The notes: a model not told the origin generated them from the sequence alone. A stretch of 64,000 bases of DNA from SAR92 clade bacterium H455 (GCA_024802545.1 CP103416.1:1612001-1676000); one strand, 5' to 3'. Positions 46,874-55,515 are shown, counted from the stretch's first letter. A program made the numbers and translations.

Positions 46874-47501
46874 TGCCATCAAGGTTGAATCACCGCTGAA
46901 TTATTTTCACGGATCATTCAATAAAAGCAGCACCCCAGACAGCCTATTTAATAATCAAGTCGACTGTGATTTGGTGATTAAAGAAGCGCCCCTCAGTGCC
47001 CACTTGAATTTGCGTGGGGATGCCAGTGACAGCCACTTTTGTGCTGCAGTGGCTGAGGTCTTGGCTGTGGCGCTGCCATTGCAACCTGGCACTTATCAGC
47101 GCAATGGCGATAGCAGTATCTATTGGTTGGGGCCCAGTGAGTGGCTGATTGTGCAAGAGGGCGCTGACCCAGCCAGCCTGGAAGCGGCATTGAGGGAATC
47201 TTTAACAGGTCATATTTCGATTGTTGATGTCAGTGGTGGCCAGACCTGCATTAATTTGCGCGGTACGGCTGCTGTCACGGTGCTGAAAAAATCCAGCGTC
47301 TATGATTTTGAAGGCTGGGATGGGGCCACGGCAAACGCTGGGTCAGTGGTGCAAACCACCTTTGCCAAGGCCTCGGCGGCGGTGAGTAACAGGTCGGATG
47401 GCTCCTATGATCTGGTGATTAGGCGCAGTTTTGCCGATTATCTGGCCCAGTGGTTATTGGATGCCGGTGGGGAGTTTGGCTGTCGTATAGAGCAAGGTTG
47501 A
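46866..47501 (+). CDS. soxG: Sarcosine oxidase subunit gamma
   Basis: 211 residues, MSNAIKVESPLNYF start, with the family's GcvT-like half-fold and motif GPSEWLIV about residue 93. The ATG at 46866 follows GGGAGAG (46853-46859) and overlaps the end of soxA; an upstream in-frame start within soxA is not needed. It completes soxBDAG. No purU or glyA follows, unlike many sox operons, but fhs lies at the other side of the island. Confidence 0.92.
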   Translation: MSNAIKVESPLNYFHGSFNKSSTPDSLFNNQVDCDLVIKEAPLSAHLNLRGDASDSHFCAAVAEVLAVALPLQPGTYQRNGDSSIYWLGPSEWLIVQEGADPASLEAALRESLTGHISIVDVSGGQTCINLRGTAAVTVLKKSSVYDFEGWDGATANAGSVVQTTFAKASAAVSNRSDGSYDLVIRRSFADYLAQWLLDAGGEFGCRIEQG

Positions 47502-47554
47502 TTTGATATGGCTCTGGGGCAACTGACTTATGGTCACTGTCGCGCTATGAGCTC

Positions 47555-47583
47555 TGTTTATATGCCCCTTATCTCCTTATAAT
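47555..47583 (+). promoter_or_regulatory. Possible dnaX promoter
   Basis: A perfect TATAAT (47578-47583) with a poor -35-like TGTTTA (47555-47560) 17 bases before. The predicted start is about 24 bases upstream of the dnaX ATG. Confidence 0.5.
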
Positions 47584-47613
47584 GGCTTCTTTGACTTCTA
47601 AGCCGTCGCTACT

Positions 47614-49497
47614 ATGAGTTACCAAGTACTTGCCCGCAAATGGCGCCCGCGTATTTTTGCCGAAATGGCTGGCCAGCAACATGTCTTACAGGCGCTGATT
47701 AATGCTCTGGACCATGACCGTTTGCACCATGCCTATCTGTTTACCGGAACCCGGGGAGTGGGTAAAACCACCATTGCGCGGATCCTGTCGAAATGCCTCA
47801 ACTGTGAAGCCGGTGTCAGCTCGGTTCCCTGTGGTGAGTGCGCCTCTTGCACTGAGATCAGTGAAGGGCGTTTTATTGATCTGATTGAGGTGGATGCGGC
47901 ATCCCGCACTGGCGTAGATGATATGCGCGAGCTGCTGGACAATGTTCAGTACGCGCCATCCCGCGGGCGTTACAAGATCTATCTTATCGATGAAGTGCAT
48001 ATGCTCTCCAAGTCGAGTTTTGCTGCGCTGTTAAAAACCCTCGAAGAGCCACCGCCACATGTGAAGTTTTTGTTCGCCACCACGGATCCGCAAAAGTTGC
48101 CGATCACGGTGTTGTCTCGATGTCTGCAATTCAATTTGAAAAACCTCAGTGCCGAGCGCATTACCGAGCATCTGCAGTTTGTTCTCGGTGAAGAGCAGGT
48201 GCCCTTTGAAGATGCTGCACTCTGGTCGTTGGCACGGGCTGCCGATGGCAGTATGCGCGATGCCCTGAGCCTTACAGACCAGGCTATTGGCCATGGCGGC
48301 GGTCAGGTGAACGAAGGCGAAGTGAGTGCCATGCTGGGCACCATTGAGCGCAGTTTTGTGGTGGATATCTGCCAGGCATTGATTTCAGGTTCGGGTGCAG
48401 AGTTGCTCGCCGCCATTGGCCGTATGGCTGAGCAGGCGCCAGACTATGATGCGGCCTTAACCGACATACTGTCGGTCTGGCATCAGGTAGCCATTGTGCA
48501 GACGGTTCCCGAGGCGTTGGATAAAGGCGTGTCAAACTACAGTGAACTGTTGGCCTTGGCCGCAGCGGTAAGTCGTGAAGATACCCAGCTGTTTTATCAG
48601 ATTTGTCTCTTAGGGCGCAAAGATTTACAGCTCTCTCCGGATGCCAAGTCTGGCTTTGAAATGGTTATGTTGCGCGCACTGGCGTTTCGTCCACAGTCCT
48701 CGGCGCGGGTTGGTCCTGTGCCGTCCACGACTGCTGCGACAGTCAGCAGTTCTTCGTCAGATAGTACTGGCAGCTCCTCAGCATTAACACCTCCGCCGGA
48801 GGTGGAGCCCAGCGCAAAAAAGTCTGAAGCGGTAGTCTCGGCGGTTGTCGATGACAGGCCGCCATGGGAACCTCAGATCCAGCCTGTTGAACAGGTTGTT
48901 GTTTCAGAACAAGCCGCAGTTATACAGGCCACGGCTGCACCAATAACCGAGTCAGTAGTTGAGCAGGTGGCTGAGCCAGCGACTGAATTTATGACCCAGC
49001 CTTCGGCTCAATCAGCGGTTGCGGAACCTTTAGAGCAGTATCGAGAAGCGGCTTCACAGCAAGCGCAAAACTCAGTGGAACCTGCTGCGCCAGCTCCTAT
49101 ACCACTGGCGGATTTTGCCCCAGAAAACTGGATTCAGTTGCGCCGCCAGTTGAGTATAGGTGCCTCTCTGGGCGAGATTGCCAGTCACTGCCTCTACTTG
49201 GGGCGCAACGGCCAGCAGCTAAATTTTCTGATCGATAGCGATCACAATAGCCTCTATGACGATCCGCACCAGCAGCAGTTTAGTGAAGCCCTGAGTGCTT
49301 ACTTTCAGCAGCCTGTGACGGTTGAAATTACCCTAGGTGTGGCTGAGAAGGAAACCCCTCGCGCAGCGACCACTAGAGAGAAGGCCGAGCGCTTGGTTGA
49401 GGCCGTAGAGAGTCTTAACCAGGATCCAGCGGTGGTAAAATTTAAACAGCTTTTCGATGGCGCACTTGATGAAGGTTCCGTGCGTCCAATCGATTAG
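47614..49497 (+). CDS. dnaX: DNA polymerase III subunits tau/gamma
   Basis: The clamp-loader ATPase and replisome organiser. The 627-residue tau form has a P-loop GTRGVGKTT (about 45-53), a four-cysteine zinc module (CLNC ... CGECASC, about 64-79), Walker B LIDEVH and a sensor region. A Pro/Ala/Gln-rich linker and a C-terminal tau domain from about residue 510 follow. An A-AAA-AAG slippery site at 48816-48822 in codons 401-403 would produce a 404-residue gamma subunit. Length compares with 643 in E. coli. It heads dnaX-ybaB-recR. Confidence 0.97.
   Translation: MSYQVLARKWRPRIFAEMAGQQHVLQALINALDHDRLHHAYLFTGTRGVGKTTIARILSKCLNCEAGVSSVPCGECASCTEISEGRFIDLIEVDAASRTGVDDMRELLDNVQYAPSRGRYKIYLIDEVHMLSKSSFAALLKTLEEPPPHVKFLFATTDPQKLPITVLSRCLQFNLKNLSAERITEHLQFVLGEEQVPFEDAALWSLARAADGSMRDALSLTDQAIGHGGGQVNEGEVSAMLGTIERSFVVDICQALISGSGAELLAAIGRMAEQAPDYDAALTDILSVWHQVAIVQTVPEALDKGVSNYSELLALAAAVSREDTQLFYQICLLGRKDLQLSPDAKSGFEMVMLRALAFRPQSSARVGPVPSTTAATVSSSSSDSTGSSSALTPPPEVEPSAKKSEAVVSAVVDDRPPWEPQIQPVEQVVVSEQAAVIQATAAPITESVVEQVAEPATEFMTQPSAQSAVAEPLEQYREAASQQAQNSVEPAAPAPIPLADFAPENWIQLRRQLSIGASLGEIASHCLYLGRNGQQLNFLIDSDHNSLYDDPHQQQFSEALSAYFQQPVTVEITLGVAEKETPRAATTREKAERLVEAVESLNQDPAVVKFKQLFDGALDEGSVRPID
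48798..48863 (+). promoter_or_regulatory. Programmed -1 frameshift signal in dnaX
   Basis: The slippery heptamer A AAA AAG is at 48816-48822 in phase with tau codons GCA AAA AAG. After a -1 slip the next codons are GTC and TGA (48825-48827). A Shine-Dalgarno-like GGAGGTGGAG (48798-48807) lies 8-12 bases upstream. A hairpin GGCGG-T-TGTC / GACA-GG-CCGCC (48840-48863) starts 17 bases downstream. These are the parts of the E. coli dnaX signal, although the hairpin here is further away. Confidence 0.8.
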
Positions 49498-49537
49498 CAT
49501 ATCTATTGTTAAAAGGTAGGGTTAAGAAGAGAGTCTT

Positions 49538-49855
49538 ATGGATATTAATGAATTAATGAAACAGGCCCAGCAGATGCAGGGCAAGATGGCCGAGATGCAA
49601 CAGCAGGCTGCCAACGTTGAAGTCACCGGCGAGTCAGGTGCGGGCATGGTTAAGGTCACCATGACCGGCCGTCACGATGTACGCAACGTCACTCTGGATC
49701 CGTCGCTGATGAAAGAAGACAAGGAATTTCTCGAGGACTTGCTCGCCGCTGCGGTGAATGACGCTGTGCGCAAGGTCGAGGCTCAGAGTGCCGATGTCTT
49801 GGGTAAGATGACCGGCGGTATGAACCTGCCCGCCGGCTTTAAGATGCCGTTTTAA
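49538..49855 (+). CDS. ybaB: YbaB/EbfC family nucleoid-associated protein
   Basis: A 105-residue DNA-binding protein that forms tweezer-like dimers. It has the helix [20 protein letters not shown] and the strand motif [20 protein letters not shown]. It lies 40 bases after dnaX and 45 before recR, the near-universal order in proteobacteria. It probably coats DNA and modulates repair or expression. Confidence 0.95.
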   Translation: MDINELMKQAQQMQGKMAEMQQQAANVEVTGESGAGMVKVTMTGRHDVRNVTLDPSLMKEDKEFLEDLLAAAVNDAVRKVEAQSADVLGKMTGGMNLPAGFKMPF

Positions 49856-49900
49856 AAATTTTATTTAGCTTAGAGAAACCCATAACCATAAGGTCAGGCT

Positions 49901-50494
49901 GTGTACGGTAATGTAATTGATCAACTCATTGACGCACTGCGGGTATTGCCCGGTGTCGGCAATAAATCTGCCCAGCGCATGGCGCTGCATCTCTTGGAAC
50001 GTGACCGCAGCGGTGCAAAGCGCCTTGCGGAGTCCCTTGTGGAAGCGGTGGAAAAGGTCGGGCGCTGCGGTCAGTGTCGCACCCTTACAGAACACGAGGT
50101 CTGTGCGACCTGTGGCAATGAGCGCAGACTCTCAGATCAGATCTGCGTGGTGGAAAATCCTGCGGATCTGTATGCCATAGAACAGGCCGGTAGTTTCCGC
50201 GGCAAGTACTTTGTCCTGCTTGGCCATCTGTCGCCGATTGACGGCATAGGCCCTGAGCAGCTGGGCATAGACCAGTTGATGGAACGCCTTAAAACTGGCG
50301 CCATCAAGGAGCTTATACTGGCGACCAATTTAACCGTTGAAGGTGAGGCCACAGCCCACTTTATTGCCGATAAGGCCAAGGCCTTGGGTGTCGAGGTATC
50401 GAGAATTGCCTATGGTGTGCCCATGGGCGGCGAGTTGGAATATGTCGATGGCGGCACGTTGAATATGGCCTTGCAGAGCCGTAAATCACTCTAG
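49901..50494 (+). CDS. recR: Recombination mediator RecR
   Basis: A 197-residue component of RecFOR gap repair. An N-terminal helix-hairpin-helix ([17 protein letters not shown]) is followed by a four-cysteine zinc finger (Cys57 and Cys60, then CATC near 69-72) and a Toprim domain ([17 protein letters not shown]). The start is GTG 49901 with AAGGT upstream, and it gives the usual family length. Confidence 0.96.
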   Translation: MYGNVIDQLIDALRVLPGVGNKSAQRMALHLLERDRSGAKRLAESLVEAVEKVGRCGQCRTLTEHEVCATCGNERRLSDQICVVENPADLYAIEQAGSFRGKYFVLLGHLSPIDGIGPEQLGIDQLMERLKTGAIKELILATNLTVEGEATAHFIADKAKALGVEVSRIAYGVPMGGELEYVDGGTLNMALQSRKSL

Positions 50495-50543
50495 AATAAG
50501 ACTTCTGGAATAAGAACTATAGATCACGGATCTCATAATCATA

Positions 50544-51668
50544 ATGACAACAAATAATCACTGGATCGACAACAGCCAACAGCTCGCCGAACTCTGCGAG
50601 CAGCTGAGGGATGCCACCGAGTTGGCAATTGATACAGAATTTATGCGCAGCGATACCTTTTTTGCCAAGCTGGCGCTGATTCAACTCTCCGATGGCGAAC
50701 AGTGCTGGCTGATTGATACACCGGCCATCGATGAATTGCAGCCGCTCACAGAATTACTCAACAAGCCGCAGCTAACTTTAGTATTTCACTCCTGTGGTGA
50801 GGACCTGGAAGTGCTTGATCAAGTGCTTTCGGTGCGCCCCAAGAAACTCTTTGATTCGCAGGTTGCCGCCGGGATTGTCAATATTGGCTATTCCATGGGC
50901 TATGCCCGTCTCGTTGAAAATATGCTGCAGATCGAACTGGGCAAGGAAGATACCCGTTCCGATTGGTTGGCACGGCCCCTCAGCGATCGTCAAAAGCTCT
51001 ATGCCGCTGACGATGTCTTATATCTGTTTAGAATTTATAAGCTGCTGCTCGAATTACTTGAGCAACAGCAGCGTTACGGCTGGTTTGCAGAGGAGATGCT
51101 GGATCTTCAGCGTATCGCCGCAGATCGTCGCGAGGCCCTGGATTATTACTTGCGCGTTAAAGGTGCCTGGCGCCTTAACCCCCTGTCTTTGGCGGTTTTA
51201 AAACGTCTCTGTGAATGGCGCGAGCAGGCTGCGCGAGCACTGGACAAGCCGCGCTCCCATATAGTGAAAGACAGTGTGTTGCTGGATCTGGCTAATAATA
51301 AGCCGACCCAGATGAGCCAGCTGCATCAGATCGATGATTGGTACTCCCGTTCGGTAAAACGTTTTGGGGAGCAGGTGCTTCAGGAAATTGCCGATGTTGA
51401 CCATAATAATTTGCCCAGTGAACTGCCGCAGCCCCTGTCTCGCGCGGTGAGCGATGTTATGAAAAAGATGCGCCTCAGTATCAGTGAGCTGGCCGAGCAA
51501 CAGGCCATTCCAAAAGAGCTGATGTGCAACAAGAAAGAGTTAGAGTCTATTCTGCGCAGCGCCTCCGAGGGTCAATGTCAGTGGCCGGCAAGATTGCTTG
51601 ATGGATGGCGGAGCAGTATGGTGATCCCGGCTCTGCAACTGGTCATAGATAGCAGTGATGCATTATGA
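50544..51668 (+). CDS. rnd: Ribonuclease D
   Basis: A 3'-5' exoribonuclease of the DEDD family that trims tRNA and other RNA 3' ends. The DEDD residues are visible in AIDTEFMRSD (exo I), FHSCGEDLEVLDQ (exo II) and KLYAADDVLYL (exo III). HRDC-type helical domains follow (about 210-290 and beyond). 374 residues, like the E. coli enzyme. The stop overlaps ycgL (ATGA). Confidence 0.95.
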   Translation: MTTNNHWIDNSQQLAELCEQLRDATELAIDTEFMRSDTFFAKLALIQLSDGEQCWLIDTPAIDELQPLTELLNKPQLTLVFHSCGEDLEVLDQVLSVRPKKLFDSQVAAGIVNIGYSMGYARLVENMLQIELGKEDTRSDWLARPLSDRQKLYAADDVLYLFRIYKLLLELLEQQQRYGWFAEEMLDLQRIAADRREALDYYLRVKGAWRLNPLSLAVLKRLCEWREQAARALDKPRSHIVKDSVLLDLANNKPTQMSQLHQIDDWYSRSVKRFGEQVLQEIADVDHNNLPSELPQPLSRAVSDVMKKMRLSISELAEQQAIPKELMCNKKELESILRSASEGQCQWPARLLDGWRSSMVIPALQLVIDSSDAL

Positions 51669-51937
51669 ACATTGCCGGCAAGATTCTCTGTGATATCTAC
51701 AAAACTGCGACTAAGGAAGAGATGTATCTCTACCTGTCTCGTGAAGATGGTTTCAAGCGGGTTCCCGAGGCACTGCTGAATCAGTTTGGCGAACCGGTGT
51801 TGGTCACGACTATGCTGCTGGCCGCCACGAAAAAGCTGGCTCGGGCAGATGTTATCAAGGTGATGGATGATATTGTTCGGCAGGGTTTTTACCTGCAGAT
51901 GCCACCGCCGCCAATGCCACTGAAAGAGCAGCTCTAA
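51665..51937 (+). CDS. ycgL: YcgL domain protein
   Basis: 90 residues with the family core CDIYKTATKEEMYLYLSREDGF and a Pro-rich tail ending in MPPPPMPLKEQL. The function is unknown; the family almost always sits between rnd and ycgN, as here. It overlaps both neighbours by 1-4 bases. Confidence 0.92.
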   Translation: MNIAGKILCDIYKTATKEEMYLYLSREDGFKRVPEALLNQFGEPVLVTTMLLAATKKLARADVIKVMDDIVRQGFYLQMPPPPMPLKEQL

Positions 51938-52380
51938 TGGCGAGTCAACCCTGGTGGCAGACCAAATCCCTTGCCGAGATGAATGATCGTGAATGGGAGT
52001 CACTCTGTGATGGCTGTGCAAAATGCTGTTTGGTGAAGCTCGAAGATGCCGATACTGAAGAGATCTATTACACTAACGTTAGCTGTCAGCTACTGGATAC
52101 CGAGTCCTGCCGCTGTGCGGACTATGAGGGGCGTCACAGGATAGTCGACGACTGCATAAAGCTTGATCGCAGCAATGTGAATGAGTTGGAATGGCTGCCG
52201 CAGAGCTGTTCTTATCGGCTGATTGCCGCCGGGCAGTCACTGCCGGATTGGCATCATCTGGTTACAGGTGATCGCGAGGCTATGCACAGTTATGGCGCAT
52301 CGTTGCGCGGCAAGGTGACCTCCGAGTTACATGTGCATGACGATGATATTGAAGACCATATTATTAGATGGATTAACTAA
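51937..52380 (+). CDS. ycgN: YcgN family cysteine cluster protein (UPF0260)
   Basis: 147 residues. The family cysteines are in CDGCAKCCLVKLED (about 25-38) and in the middle segment SCQLLDTESCRCADYEGRH, followed by VDDCIKL. It probably binds a metal or Fe-S cluster. The function is unknown. It is coupled to ycgL through TAATG and is followed 2 bases later by a membrane protein gene. Confidence 0.92.
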   Translation: MASQPWWQTKSLAEMNDREWESLCDGCAKCCLVKLEDADTEEIYYTNVSCQLLDTESCRCADYEGRHRIVDDCIKLDRSNVNELEWLPQSCSYRLIAAGQSLPDWHHLVTGDREAMHSYGASLRGKVTSELHVHDDDIEDHIIRWIN

Positions 52381-52382
52381 CT

Positions 52383-52805
52383 ATGTACACCGCTGATGAT
52401 TATCTGCAGGGCTGGATTGCCTACTCGATTGGTGGGCTATTTTTACTATTTTGTCTTTGGTATCTGCTGCGTAACATTGGCTATGGGGTAGTGCGTCATA
52501 TTTTAATGCTCACCTCTGCAGCCTTTCTATTTACGCCGGTGACGGCTTATCGCGATGACGCGCACTTGGCTCCGGCGTTTTTTGTTAGTCTCTATGAAGG
52601 TGTTTTGCTCTCAGGGGCCAATGATGGGTTTCAGCGCGGCTTGGCGCCGATTATTGCGGTGCTGGTGTTTGCTCTGTTGATCTATGGGGTTGGGCGTTTG
52701 ATGTGGGCTAAGCTGTTTGGCCCTAAGTCTTTGGCTACTGCAGGTTCTGCCGTTGAGGATGACGTCGATGGTCTTGCTGATGGGTCACCTGAGTCTGTTA
52801 GCTAA
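52383..52805 (+). CDS. Hypothetical inner-membrane protein
   Basis: A 140-residue protein I do not recognise. Predicted helices at about 11-30, 35-53 and 86-107, a conserved-looking segment TPVTAYRDDAHLAPAFFVSLYEG between helices 2 and 3, and an acidic C-terminal tail (about 118-140). It starts 2 bases after ycgN and probably shares its transcript. Related small membrane genes follow ycgN in other marine gammaproteobacteria, I believe, but no role is known. Confidence 0.7.
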   Translation: MYTADDYLQGWIAYSIGGLFLLFCLWYLLRNIGYGVVRHILMLTSAAFLFTPVTAYRDDAHLAPAFFVSLYEGVLLSGANDGFQRGLAPIIAVLVFALLIYGVGRLMWAKLFGPKSLATAGSAVEDDVDGLADGSPESVS

Positions 52806-53481
52806 TTCCTATGCTGTTATTCTTGCCTCGAATCACTGAGTTGTCACTCCGGTAGAGCTTAACGGCGGTGGGGCTCCGGTGTGGGCGAAGCCATGGAGAC
52901 CCTTTGCGATCGTCCCCATGGATCGGTTATTTTCTAGGTTCCCACAGCTCGCTAACGCTCAAACAAGTGCTCTCTTAATCTGAAAATCACAAATCCATAA
53001 GCGGGGCCTGATTGATCCCAAAGGGTCTCCAAGGCTTCGCTGCAAGATTGTGGTTGTTGAGGTTGCTTTGGTATATTCGGCCTTCGAGATGTTCAGGTTT
53101 CCTGTAAAACGGTCTCTGATTGTTTCTGGCAAACGTTTTATCTTGGCTAGCCTGCCATGTGACTAACTCATGCGGGCCATTTTGTTGGCTGATACGTTTC
53201 ACGACTAAGGCGTCGCGCTACTTACCTTTGCGCTAAGAGAATAGTTGCTGACAATGCTCTGGTGCAATTGCTGCCTTGGGTACTCCGCGGTCATAGTTAA
53301 CCGCAGATTCACTTGTCGCCAGTGCCTTAACAGCGGCACCATGGGTCCAAGAAAAAATAGTTGCTCAGGAAAGATGCCGTGAATGACTATTTGGATTCAT
53401 TAGTTCAAGCATTTTTTACAGGCTTATAGCTTATTATGCTCGGCTAACTCATTTAACATTAAAAATGTGGATTTAGATTCT
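52806..53481. other. 676-base non-coding gap holding composite repeat copy 3
   Basis: No gene is supported. A degenerate left half of element B (52843-52879) is followed by the long palindrome A3 (52885-53040). A short B right-half remnant TTCGAGATG (53083-53091) comes about 40 bases later. The remaining 390 bases show no clear feature apart from an AT-rich segment before the MoxR gene (53415-53440, TTTACA and TATGCT with short spacing), which may contain its promoter. Confidence 0.75.
52885..53040. repeat. Long palindromic repeat A, copy 3
   Basis: The outer arms 52885-52911 (GCGAAGCCATGGAGACCC then TTTGCGATC) and 53014-53040 pair at about 25 of 27 positions. The inner arms are ATGGAT/ATCCAT and ATTTTC/GAAAAT. 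The core aligns with copies 1 and 2 throughout the loop (CTCGCTAACGCTCAAACAAG) and the right arm, while the arm tips are private to this copy. Confidence 0.9.
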
Positions 53482-54327
53482 ATGAAATTTGAAGGTACAG
53501 ATAACTACGTAGCCACTGAAGAGCTACAGATGGCCGTGAACGCCGCTGTGACATTGCAGCGTCCATTATTGATTAAGGGCGAGCCGGGAACCGGCAAGAC
53601 ACTGCTTGCAGAAGAAGTGGCCAAGTCACTGGGCAAACGACTTATCTCCTGGCATATCAAGTCCACTACCAAAGCTCAGCAGGGGCTCTATGAATACGAT
53701 GCGGTTTCCCGTCTTCGTGACTCCCAGTTGGGTAGCGACAAAGTTAACGATATCAGCAATTACATAGATAAAGGCAAGCTGTGGCAGGCGTTTACTGCTG
53801 ACGAGCAGGTTGTGCTGCTTATCGACGAGATCGATAAGGCAGATATTGAATTCCCTAATGATCTGCTGCTGGAATTAGATCGCATGGAGTTCCATGTCTA
53901 TGAGACTGGTGAAACGATTAAAGCGGTTCAGCGCCCCATAGTGATCATTACCAGTAACAACGAGAAAGAACTGCCGGATGCCTTTTTGCGCCGCTGTTTT
54001 TTCCACTTTATTAATTTCCCAGACCGCACCACTATGAAACGTATTGTCGACGTTCACTTTCCAGTAATCAAAAAGACACTGGTGGACGAGGCTCTGGATA
54101 TCTTCTTTGATGTGCGCAAGATTCCCGGTCTAAAGAAAAAGCCCTCTACCTCAGAATTGGTGGATTGGCTGAAGCTAGTCATGTCCGACGATATTCCTGA
54201 GGATATTCTCACCAACCGCGATCCCACTAAAGCGATTCCACCGCTTTACGGTGCTCTGTTGAAAAATGAGCAGGACGTTCATCTGCTTGAGCGTCTGGCA
54301 TTTATGACTCGGCGTGAAGCCCGATAA
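53482..54327 (+). CDS. MoxR-type AAA ATPase
   Basis: A 281-residue ATPase with a P-loop GEPGTGKTLLAEEV (about 33-46), Walker B LLIDEIDKAD and a sensor region ITSNNEKELPDAFLRRC. Such ATPases act with VWA-domain partners to mature or insert metals into enzyme complexes. ATG 53482 is preferred to an upstream GTG because MKFEGTDNYVATEEL is the typical start. The VWA gene begins 12 bases after its stop, forming the usual pair. The client is unknown; no neighbouring enzyme is an obvious candidate. Confidence 0.9.
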   Translation: MKFEGTDNYVATEELQMAVNAAVTLQRPLLIKGEPGTGKTLLAEEVAKSLGKRLISWHIKSTTKAQQGLYEYDAVSRLRDSQLGSDKVNDISNYIDKGKLWQAFTADEQVVLLIDEIDKADIEFPNDLLLELDRMEFHVYETGETIKAVQRPIVIITSNNEKELPDAFLRRCFFHFINFPDRTTMKRIVDVHFPVIKKTLVDEALDIFFDVRKIPGLKKKPSTSELVDWLKLVMSDDIPEDILTNRDPTKAIPPLYGALLKNEQDVHLLERLAFMTRREAR

Positions 54328-54339
54328 GGTTTATCACTT

Positions 54340-55515
54340 ATGTTGATTAACTTTTTTTTCACCTTAAAAAAAGCCAATGTGCCGGTTTCGATTAGAGAGC
54401 TGCTGGATCTACTCGCAGCTCTGGAAGAGAATCTGGCCTTTGCCTCTATAGATGATTTTTATCTGTTGGCGCGCACGGTTATGGTCAAGGACGAGAAATA
54501 CTATGACCGCTTTGATCGTGCCTTTGGTGCCTATTTTAAGAATCTCGAAAACCTCGATGATATTATCGAAGCACTGATTCCCGAAGACTGGTTGCGCAAA
54601 GAGTTTGAAAACAATCTTAGCGAGGAGGAAAAAGCCAAAATTGAAAGTCTCGGTGGGCTAGAGAAGCTTATAGAAGAGTTTAAGAAACGCCTCGAAGAGC
54701 AAAAAGAGCGCCACCAGGGCGGTAATAAGTGGATTGGCACTGGCGGCACTTCACCCTTTGGCAATGGCGGCTTTAATCCTGAGGGCATTCGTGTCGGCGG
54801 TGAAGGCGGGCAGGGCAGTGCGGTTAAGGTCTGGGAAGATCGTCAATTTAAAGATCTCGACGATTCGGTGCAGATTGGCACGCGCAATATCAAAGTGGCA
54901 CTGCGGCGCCTGCGCAAGTTTGCCCGTGAGGGCTCTGAAGATCAGTTAGATCTCGCCGATACCATTCGCAGCACCGCACGCAATGCGGGCATGCTCGATA
55001 TCAAGATGGTTGCCGAGCGCCGCAATGCGGTCAAGGTACTTATCTTTTTTGATATTGGTGGCTCCATGGACCCCTATGTGCGTCTCTGTGAAGAACTGTT
55101 TTCCGCGGCAAAAACTGAATTTAAACATTTGGAATATTTCTATTTCCATAACTGTCTCTATGACTATGTATGGAAGGACAATCACCGTCGACGCGAAGAG
55201 CAGATGTCGACTCAGGATGTGCTGAATAAATACTCTTCGGAATACAAAGTGATTTTTGTCGGCGACGCCTCAATGGCACCTTATGAAATTAACAGCCCCG
55301 GTGGCAGTGTCGAGTACCACAATGCCGAACCTGGCAATGTGTGGATGGACCGCATGGCTAAGACCTTTGATAAGTTAGTCTGGTTGAATCCGGTGCAGGA
55401 ACAGTACTGGGATTACACACCGTCAATTCTTATGCTGCGTGAATTGGTTGAGGGGAAAATGTTTCCACTGACCCTTGGCGGTCTCGAAAAGGGTATGAAA
55501 CTGCTGTCGAAATAA
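54340..55515 (+). CDS. VWA domain protein (CoxE-like)
   Basis: 391 residues. An N-terminal helical part with a strongly charged coiled coil (about 85-128) and a Gly-rich linker (about 130-165) precede a C-terminal von Willebrand A-like domain. The metal-site loop reads FFDIGGSMDPY (about 236-246), that is DxGxS rather than the usual DxSxS, with one metal-contacting Ser replaced by Gly. It pairs with the MoxR ATPase just upstream. Similar pairs are widespread in proteobacteria with unknown clients. Confidence 0.88.
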   Translation: MLINFFFTLKKANVPVSIRELLDLLAALEENLAFASIDDFYLLARTVMVKDEKYYDRFDRAFGAYFKNLENLDDIIEALIPEDWLRKEFENNLSEEEKAKIESLGGLEKLIEEFKKRLEEQKERHQGGNKWIGTGGTSPFGNGGFNPEGIRVGGEGGQGSAVKVWEDRQFKDLDDSVQIGTRNIKVALRRLRKFAREGSEDQLDLADTIRSTARNAGMLDIKMVAERRNAVKVLIFFDIGGSMDPYVRLCEELFSAAKTEFKHLEYFYFHNCLYDYVWKDNHRRREEQMSTQDVLNKYSSEYKVIFVGDASMAPYEINSPGGSVEYHNAEPGNVWMDRMAKTFDKLVWLNPVQEQYWDYTPSILMLRELVEGKMFPLTLGGLEKGMKLLSK

